From: Deltaproteobacteria bacterium
GTDB lineage: Bacteria; Bdellovibrionota_C; UBA2361; OMII01
Length of the DNA: 35,384 bases
Reading direction: 5' to 3'
NCBI GenBank assembly: GCA_947488865.1
Contig: CANLCB010000009.1
Span: 1-35,384, forward strand
Made by a program: the position numbers and the translations under genes. Under the pieces are notes generated by a model that saw only the letters and a list, made by a program, of their open reading frames with translations, did no database searches and had not been told where the DNA came from. Positions 1 to 8,100 of the stretch are shown piece by piece (position 1 is the first letter of the stretch; the number at the start of each line of letters is the position of its first letter).

Positions 1-5
1 ATGCC

Positions 6-318
6 ACCGATCGCAAAATGTGACCCCGTAACGTTCGTACCCGCGGCCGGCGAGGCCGCCGGCCCTCCAATGTTGTCGGGTAGAGTTGTCGAACCGCGAG
101 TATGCTGCGTGGAATTCTGGAGGGCCGGCGGCCCCGCCGGCCGCAGGTACGAATGTTACCGATCACAAAATGTGACCCCGTAACGTTTGTACCCGCGGCC
201 GGCGAGGCCGCCGGCCCTCCAGATGCAATCTCGCGAAACCATCGCTGCTTCGACGTTGCCGCCGGCCCTCCAGATGCAATCTCGCGAAACCATCGCTGCT
301 TCGACGTTGCCGTCGGCC
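6..318. repeat. REP/BIME-like repeat patch: 64-bp direct repeat (6-69 and 158-221), inverted copy (119-159), plus 51-bp tandem repeat (about 207-308 and a partial third copy)
   Basis: Direct reading: ACCGATCRCAAAATGTGACCCCGTAACGTTYGTACCCGCGGCCGGCGAGGCCGCCGGCCCTCCA occurs at 6-69 and 158-221 with 2 mismatches. Its reverse complement (GGAGGGCCGGCGGCC...GTACGAATGTTAC) is at 119-159. The unit GCCGCCGGCCCTCCAGATGCAATCTCGCGAAACCATCGCTGCTTCGACGTT starts at 207 and 258; a partial copy starts at 309. Confidence 0.9.
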
Positions 319-474
319 CTCCATTCTCGGAATCCGCTATCCCCCAAAGGGTAGCGCTCCTTTAAGAGAGCTGGCGTGCTTCAATCGCAAAAATAGGAAA
401 AACCTTTTTGGCGAGTGACGCGGACACGAGCTCTCAGAGTGTTAGGCGCGAATGGTTTGTTCGCGATTCACCAT

Positions 475-993
475 TCATAAGAGTCGCTCGACGAGATTCG
501 GTAACACTCGGGCGATCTCGCTTCGGCGTACCACGGTTGTAGTCGCAGGCACGGCTTCGTTGCCACGCGATACGGCTATTAGTTGCGGGGCAGGGGTTTT
601 GCTCTCTAAAGAAGCTAGTCCCTTCCGAACGCTCTCTTCGCCGAGAGCCAAATCAACAATCACTATCTTGGGCTTTATCTGCGACCAGGATAGCCCTGCC
701 TCAAAAACAGAACCCACGCGGAGTTGCCTTCCACTAAGGTTCGCGCAAGCGATCTCCTTTTGTAGCTCTGGATCTCCTGAGATTACGAGCACTACGCCGA
801 GGTACTCATCAAGAGGCTCTAGCGGTAGGTTGTGGTCAATCATGAACTTTCGAAGCGTTGATGATTCAACTCTTCGAAATCGAGAGCCGGGAACTTTCCA
901 GCTCTTTAGTAGTCCTGAATCCATCCACTTGATCGCCATACGTATCGACGTGCCGGTAATGGCCGCGACTTTTCCGGTGCTCAAGCTCTTCAT
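475..993 (-). CDS. Excisionase/MerR-like HTH followed by an atypical response-regulator receiver-like domain; start placed at the internal ATG (MKSLSTGKVAAITG...)
   Basis: ORF 475..1179 (-). The segment STGKVAAITGTSIRMAIKWMDSGLLKSWKVPGSRFRRVESSTLRKFMIDHNLPL is typical of an excisionase-family winged HTH. The C-terminal part (VLVISGDPELQKEI...KIVIVDLALGEES) is receiver-like. A GGAG lies about 7 nt upstream of the ATG at 993. Confidence 0.72.
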   Translation of the reverse strand: MKSLSTGKVAAITGTSIRMAIKWMDSGLLKSWKVPGSRFRRVESSTLRKFMIDHNLPLEPLDEYLGVVLVISGDPELQKEIACANLSGRQLRVGSVFEAGLSWSQIKPKIVIVDLALGEESVRKGLASLESKTPAPQLIAVSRGNEAVPATTTVVRRSEIARVLPNLVERLL

Positions 994-1212
994 GGCTGTC
1001 TCCGAGGGGAAAGAAAAACCTTCATGTAGAAGCACGCCACGCTTCACAAAATCATTCTTGAGATGGGTGATTTGGTGAGACGTGGCGCAGACTGGATCTA
1101 CTACCGTGGCCGAGAGTGTGAAAAAGAGCCGGACTTCCTGGTATTTGGCAGGCGAGTCACGGTCGTTGGTATCAGCCATGAGGGGGCAAAAATCAAGGAT
1201 TATTTGAGGAAA

Positions 1213-1249
1213 GTGAAGGAGGGCTCCTGACGGCGAAGCCCTCCTTCAC
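1213..1249 (-). terminator. Strong hairpin just downstream of the EXORDIUM-like CDS, probable terminator
   Basis: Perfect 13-bp stem GTGAAGGAGGGCT / AGCCCTCCTTCAC with an 11-nt loop, 7 bp beyond the stop of 1257..2018 (-). The U-tract is weak (CTTTCCTC). Confidence 0.65.
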
Positions 1250-1256
1250 GGGGGCG

Positions 1257-2018
1257 TTATCGCACCTCCAGAACTGGAGCCTGCCGCGAATTCGACCACT
1301 CCTTTTGGACGGCACAGCCCTTCAGTCGTCCCCACAATGAGGAGAGAGGAAATCCTACGGAAATGGGAATATCTCCAATTTCACCAAATCGTTTGTCGTA
1401 CCACGCTAGCTTCCCTCGATTTACATCCGGATCAGTTACAGCCTCCGCCCATTCATGCGACGCGGCGATAGTCATGTTATCGATCGGGTTTTTCGTGAAC
1501 GGAATGCCGTTGCCTTGGTCCGCATAGGCGATAGCGGCGTAGTAGACCGGTTTTCGGGTTGATGGGTCTATGTAACTTCCGTGGAATCCTCCGAGCCCGT
1601 TGCGGGAGTCTGTTGTGCCGTGTTGGAGAACCGTCTTTGGGGGGAGAAATACGGTGTAGACTGTCTGTCCATCCGGCTTGACGACGCCTCGTGAACGTAT
1701 CGCTTGAGCGACGAGCGACTGAATCTCTTGTTCAGAGATGATCTTTTGAGAGGCTGTTAGCGGAATAACTTTGCTTCCAGAAAAGGTGCCAGGGGCGCTA
1801 CCGTACTCTTTCCAGACCGTCGCGTGAGTTCCGGTAGGAATTGATTGAGAGCATTGGGTGAGCTGAGTTCTCTCCGTCCTCCCCTTCGCTGTATTCCAAT
1901 AGGACCCCGCGTAGAGCGAGACGAAATTCGGGTTCTCGAGGATGCGGCCACCGTAATAGACGAGTTTTGGGCCAGTGGCGGAAAGTGTGTCTTGCGAGGA
2001 AGAAAGTGCGGGAATCAT
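1257..2018 (-). CDS. EXORDIUM / phosphate-induced protein 1-like protein with HEWAEAVTDP motif
   Basis: 253-aa ORF. Contains PKLVYYGGRILENPNFVSLYAGSYW near the N-terminus and ASHEWAEAVTDPDVNRGKLAWYDKRFGEIGDI, matching the HE..EA.T.P...WYD..GEIGD pattern of PHI-1/EXORDIUM-type proteins. Confidence 0.6.
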   Translation of the reverse strand: MIPALSSSQDTLSATGPKLVYYGGRILENPNFVSLYAGSYWNTAKGRTERTQLTQCSQSIPTGTHATVWKEYGSAPGTFSGSKVIPLTASQKIISEQEIQSLVAQAIRSRGVVKPDGQTVYTVFLPPKTVLQHGTTDSRNGLGGFHGSYIDPSTRKPVYYAAIAYADQGNGIPFTKNPIDNMTIAASHEWAEAVTDPDVNRGKLAWYDKRFGEIGDIPISVGFPLSSLWGRLKGCAVQKEWSNSRQAPVLEVR

Positions 2019-2074
2019 GAAAAGCTCCTTAGTGTAAATTCCACTGATCGGAGCTTTGGTGAGTTAGTTGTGTA

Positions 2075-2101
2075 GTAGGGGGCGGGAAAGCCGCCCCCTA
2101 C
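2075..2101. terminator. Intercistronic GC-rich hairpin between ndvB and the EXORDIUM-like gene
   Basis: Perfect 11-bp stem GTAGGGGGCGG / CCGCCCCCTAC with loop GAAAG, 20 bp beyond the ndvB stop; no T-tract follows. Confidence 0.5.
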
Positions 2102-2121
2102 AAGCAGGTCTGCTCTCGTTG

Positions 2122-5100
2122 CTACACGGCGATCGGAGCTTTCTCCGCAGACGCGAGTACAACGCGTATCGAGACTGTTTCACTGTACGACGGATCTTCG
2201 TACGGAATCTCTTTGCCTGCCATAGACTTGCCATTCACGGTGACTGAACTTACGCCACGTTCGACACCACCTTCATTGATTACCTCCACCACAAAGGCGC
2301 GCTTATTGCGTCGGTAGGTAAGGGTAAATTCCGGCCATGAGGACGGGATGACCGGGTCTACAGTGAAGTGGTTCGGGAATATCTTTAAGCCGAGAATGTA
2401 CTCTAATCCGGCTTGGTACAGCCATCCAGAAGAGCCCGTGTACCAGCTCCATCCAGCGCGTCCGCGAAGGGCACCCTCGGAGTAGACATCACCACACATT
2501 ACGTATGGCTCGGCTTGATAGCGCGCCACTCCAGCAGCCTCGTTCGTGTGATTGATCGGGTTGATCAACTCAAAGAGGCGCAACGCGTCGGAGCCACGTC
2601 CCATCATCGCCGTAGCGATAATGACCCATGCTGACGCGTGCGTGTACTGACCTCCATTCTCGCGAACTCCTGGAGGATACCCTTGGATATATCCAGGATT
2701 TGGGTTCGATTTGTTGAACGGTGGGGTGAGGAGCTTAATGAGCTTCCCTTCGTCGTCCACCAAATTCTCGAAAACCGAGTTCATAGCGATTGAGGTACGA
2801 GCCTCTGGGCCCGCGCCGCTGATAATCGACCACGATTGAGCAAGGGAGTCTATCTTGCACTCTGAGTTAATCTTACTTCCGAGAGGCGAGCCGTCATCGA
2901 AGAACGCGCGACGATACCACTGTCCGTCCCACGCTTGAGATTCCACGGCGTCTTTAAGCCGTTGAGCTCTCTGTCGAAGGGTTGCGGCGGTTTCATGGTC
3001 TCCTTGAGCCTCAAGGATCGGCGCGAAACGCCTGATAACCTCGATCTGGAACCACCCGAGCCACACGCTCTCTCCACGTCCGTGACGACCAACCTCGTTC
3101 ATTCCGTCGTTCCAATCGCCGCATCCGATAAGAGGGAGTCCATGCTCCCCTACAGCCGCGGTTACTTGGAAGGTGCGGAGACAATGCTCAAGGATCGAAC
3201 CGCTCGCGCCGTTCAAGTCAGGAATGAAGTACGTCTCCATCTGTCCTTCACCAAGAGGAGCTCCTCGAAGGAACGAAACCTCTTTGTTCAGGATTGAGTA
3301 ATCACCTGTAGCCTCAACGTATCGGCTCACAGCGTACGGCAACCAGAGTAGGTCATCCGAGATTCTGGTTCGTACACCTCGTCCTGTTGGCGGGTGCCAC
3401 CAGTGCTGAACGTCTCCTTCGACGAATTGGTGAGCCGCGTGCAAGAGGATCTGCGACCGTACTGATTCCGGATGAATCGGAAGGAGCGCGAGAGAATCCT
3501 GAAGCTGATCTCTGAATCCTAAAGCGCCTCCACTTTGATAGAACGCCGACCGTCCGTAGATACGACACGAGAGCGTCTGATACAGGAGCCATCCATTCAT
3601 CAAGAGATCGAAGGCTGGGCTTGGAGTCTTAACCTGGATCGCGTTTAGCAGGTCGGCCCACATCGCCTCAACACCATTGAGTTCCGCTCGATGTGTTTGA
3701 ACGCTGCGGTAGCGGCCAACGTCTCCTCGCATCTGCTCCATCGTCGCGGAATCGGCGATGAAGAAATGCACAGTTTTCTCCTCTCGTGGTTTGAGAGGGA
3801 CGCTAATCTGAATAAGACCACAAGGATCGACTCCAGCGCCAACTTTTCCAGTAAGCTTTATGGGCTTCGGTTTAGCTGGGAAGAAGCCGACATGGCCTCC
3901 TCTTTCAAGCGCCGCCGGGCGACGAAGGTCACCGTTTCGTCCCAAGAACTCGAGTCGAGAACCGGTAAAGCTCACGATAGGCTCACTACTACCAAGTGAT
4001 ACGACCCTACCGGCGAACTCATTGTTGTAGTGGTTCTGCGCGCAGAACGCTTGAGCCGCTCGGTCGAAGTGCGTTGTCACGTATCGATACGAGTTCTCTC
4101 GTGTAACACCCAGAACGAGGTCCGCGTAGAAGTAGAGCTCTAACTTCTGCTCTCCGCTATCGTGGTTTGTCAGAGTGACTGAGTACCACTTCACCTTGTC
4201 TTGGCGAGCGCCAGAGATGGTTAGTCGCGAGGTGAGGTTGTGGTTCTTGGTCCTGAACGACGAGGACCCAAATCCATGCTCGACTGAGTACTCAAGCCCA
4301 TCGCCAGCCGGAGAAGGTGTCAGGGACCAGTAATCACCGTGCTCAGAGCGTCTGATGTACACCGCTTCGCTTACTGGATCGAGAACCGGATCATTGCTCC
4401 AGCTTGTGAGTCGATTTTCACGACTGTTCTCCGACCACGTATATCCGGCGCCACTTTCGGTCACTATGAATCCGAAAGAAGGGTTGGACACCACGTTCGC
4501 CCACGGCAGAGGAGGTCTTTGAGAGCCTATTCGCGGGAGGATGTAGTGGTGGGTGTCTGGTGAGAAACCCCCGAAGCCGTTGTCGAATACAAGCGGTGGT
4601 GGTGGAGGGAGCTCTCCTTGGCTACGCTTTCGCGGTGCCGGTTGCGGAGGTGTCATTACCTGCTCAAAAGCTGAGGTCTTGAGAGCGTCGGCAAGGGTGC
4701 CCACATCGGCGTCGATAAGAACGCGGCTTACCGTCTCCAAGAGAGCGATCTCTCCCTCAGAGATCTGCCCAGTTGAGCGTAGGAATACTCCTCCTGGACG
4801 ATCTAAGAGGTAACCTGCAGGGCTCAGACGGACGATGTCTTTCAGCTCCTCAGCGAGGTTTTGTAGATAGCTCCCCTCACTCTTGTAGAGGATAACCAAG
4901 TCGAGCTCGATTCCACGCTCTTTGAGGAAGTGATGAGCGAGGAGCATTTCTTGAGCGACTTTGGCTTGTCGAATATCGCTCATCTTTATGAGCACAATCG
5001 GAAGGTCGCCAGAAATGCCGAATCGCCACAAGCCAGATTGAGGGAGGCGATTCGCCAACAGCGATTCTGGCGTGCCGCGAACGCTCTGCTCATTATACAT

Positions 5101-8100
5101 GAGAGAGCCCGCAAGACGGTGGAAAAGGTCTGCCTGGATTGCTGAGTAGGCGTGACTGCGAAGCTCTACCTGAGCGCGGCTCCATGAGAGCTCAAACGCA
5201 CGACTAACGTGCAAGAGCTCTTGGTACCGCTCAGAGAGGCTCAAGGCGTCCTTTCGTGTTTTCGCGGCGCCCGTTACAAACACCAAGGTCTCACTTGCTC
5301 CTGGCTCAAGGCGCACCGTACACCCAAGCGACACGATCGGGTCTATGTTACTCGCCTCAATCGCTGGCGCTGTCTCGTTCAGAGGAGCGAAGTGTGCTGG
5401 GCTTTCCATCGACCCACCGCGTCCGATGAACGAGGCGCGAGAGGTGTGAAATCGAATCGGAGCGTACGATGTCTTGAGCGTTACTCGGTGGAAGAGGAAC
5501 AGCTCCTCCTCTGACTCGGTGCGTGGGCGCCGAGAGCAAAGAATAGCGTCTGAATCCTTGAGGATCTCAGCGCCAACAAAGAGCTTGCTGAACGCCGGAT
5601 GCGCCGCGTCTCCTCCCTGACTCAGGAGGACTGGCTCAAGATAGCTGGTAAGCTCTAGCGCTCGCTCCTTATCTCCGAGGTTGGTGACAGTGATTCGGCG
5701 AAGCTCGACGTCGTCTTCTGGAGCGACCGTGATCTCAGTGTGGACGAAGATCTTGTCATCGAAGCGCTTAAACTCAGCCCGACCTGGACTGAAGATAGCC
5801 TCATACGAATCTGCTTCTTTCTTTGTGGGTTGATATGCGGTGGACCACAGCTTATTGCTGCTCTTGTCTTGGATATAGACAAATGACCCGTAGGCCGTGG
5901 CTGTTGGATCCTCACGCCAGCGGGTGAGCCTCGTTTTCTTCTCAAACGAGCTGAATCCGCCGCCAGAGGAGTCAACCATAATTGAGTACCGTCCATTCGA
6001 GAGGACACGAACACGCGGAGCCGCGGTGTGTGGAGAGGTGATGACCTCAAGGCCTGGCTCCTCTACTGGCGCTTCCTCAACAAGGACCGTTTGAAGTTCA
6101 GGCGCGTGTGGCTTGATGGTAGAAACACGCTCAGGGAACTTCTCGTGAAGAAGGAGCTCGGCTGATCGAACGACCGCCTGCGCGTGGAATCGCTCCACCA
6201 TCACATCGCTGTTCAGCACGTTGTTGATGCTTACCAAGGACATACCTTGATGGTGAGCGAACCATGACTGAACGATGTGTTTACCTTCGGTTCGCAAAGA
6301 GCGACTCGGTGTGTAATCCACAGATTCGAAGAATCCATAAACTCCTCGCGCACCCTCTTCCTCAAGTCTCTTAAGGTTAGAGATACAGACGTCCAGCGTT
6401 GGAGAGAAGGGGAGGGCAAGGAAAGTAGAGTACGGAGAGATTACGAGGTCTTCCGATAGTCCGCGCTTCAAGCCAAGTCCCGGAACTCCGAACGCTCGAT
6501 ATTGGTACGTCTTCTCGAAGTCTACACCACTGTACGCGGACTCCGAGATTCCCCACGGCACGGATTGTCTATTCGCATAGTGAATTTGAGCTTCCACTAC
6601 AGCTCGACCAGTACGACCGAGAATTGTGGTGGAGTAATCTCTCATCACCAAGAATGGCATGAGGTATTCGAACATCGTACCGCTCCACGACACGAGCGCT
6701 TTTCCTCCTGGAGTGCTCGCAAGCGATCGTCCGAGTGAGAACCAATGCTTTTGAGGAACCTCACCACGAGCTACCGCGAGGAAGCTGAGAAGGCGTGCTT
6801 CTGAGGCGAGAAGGTCGTAGAAACTCGCGTCTCTACGCGCGTGCTCCGCGTTGAAGCCGATCGTAAAGAGGGAGCGGTGCTCGTCGTACAAGAAGGAAAA
6901 GTCCATTTCGTCGATGAGGGTCGCTGTCTGATCCAGCATCGTGGCGACGGCGCTCTGGCACGTCGCGATGCTTTCACGGGCTGTCTCAACTTCACGACCG
7001 AGAGCTCTCACACTCTCAATTGAAGATTCAGTTGAGCTTGTAAGCTGGGCTACCTGCTCCACGATGGTAGTGAGGGAGCTGATCGTTAAGGAAGCTCGGG
7101 AGATAGCTTTGAGGATAGTGTGCGCCTGGGAGGAGCACGAAGCGGAAGAATCCTGGGCGACATTCTTGAGCTGCTGAGTGAACCCAAGGAGAGGTTTTAA
7201 ATGAAGCAGATCCTCAAGGAGTGCTCCCAGCTTCTGAATGGGGCTGCCTCGATCTTCGGCGGCGTACGAGTGTCGAGACGCTATCGCGTGGAGTGGCGCT
7301 TCGTGGGCAAAGAGAATAGTAATCCAGCCAACCGTGTCCCCACCTTTAATCGCGCGGAGCTCCGCATGGAGTCGCAGTAAGGTGTCAGCCTCGTTCGCGT
7401 CCAGGTTGTTACGTTCTTTCAGGGCGCCTTCAAGACGGGCCATGAGAGCTGTTCTGTGGGCGTCCGTAACTAACGGAGTTCCTGAGGCTCTCTCCAAGAT
7501 TGTGAGAAGGGCGTAGAGGTGTCCCAGAAGATTTCCGCTGTCTACGGTTGATATGTATCTCGGGCTCAAAGGAGCGAGGTTGCGAATCCCGTACCAGTTA
7601 AAGAGGTGCCCTCGATATTTCTCCATCACGGTGATCGTTCTCATCGGGAGAGCCGCTCGATGGATGGCTCGATGGAAAGGGGTGAACCCTAAATCGTACG
7701 ATGAGAAAATGGTAAGCAGCGAGAGTGATATGTTGGTCGGGGACGTTCGCTCAGCGACTACCTCATGCGGAGAGATCTGCAGATTGTCCGGCATCAGGTA
7801 GTTGTACTCTTCTCTCAAGTGGTGATTGAAGAACAACCAGGTGTCAAAAGCGGACTCTCGCAAATAGTGAGCTTCACCCGGAGTTACTGGCTGAGCTTCG
7901 GCCTCAAGAGGCTTCGAGATGCGTTTGGCGACTATCGGAGACGCTCCCCACAACGCGATGAATGGTAGAGAGAATGAGAGAGTTGATGGATCCTTAAGCC
8001 CCGCGTACATCGCGGCTATTGAGAGGAGAGCCATGACTGGCATGAATAATCGTAAGTAGACTCTCGTTTCATTCTTGCGGCGCTGTTCTGATCGTTCCGC

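Noticed and set aside
102-365. Plus-strand ORF with 17-aa repeats (AAGPPDAISRNHRCFDV)
   Set aside because: The peptide repeat is a by-product of the 51-bp DNA repeat (51 = 17 codons) in a palindromic intergenic patch; no RBS or domain evidence.
452-1078. 208-aa plus-strand ORF
   Set aside because: Antisense to the HTH/receiver-like gene; Arg/Ser-rich, no recognisable domain.
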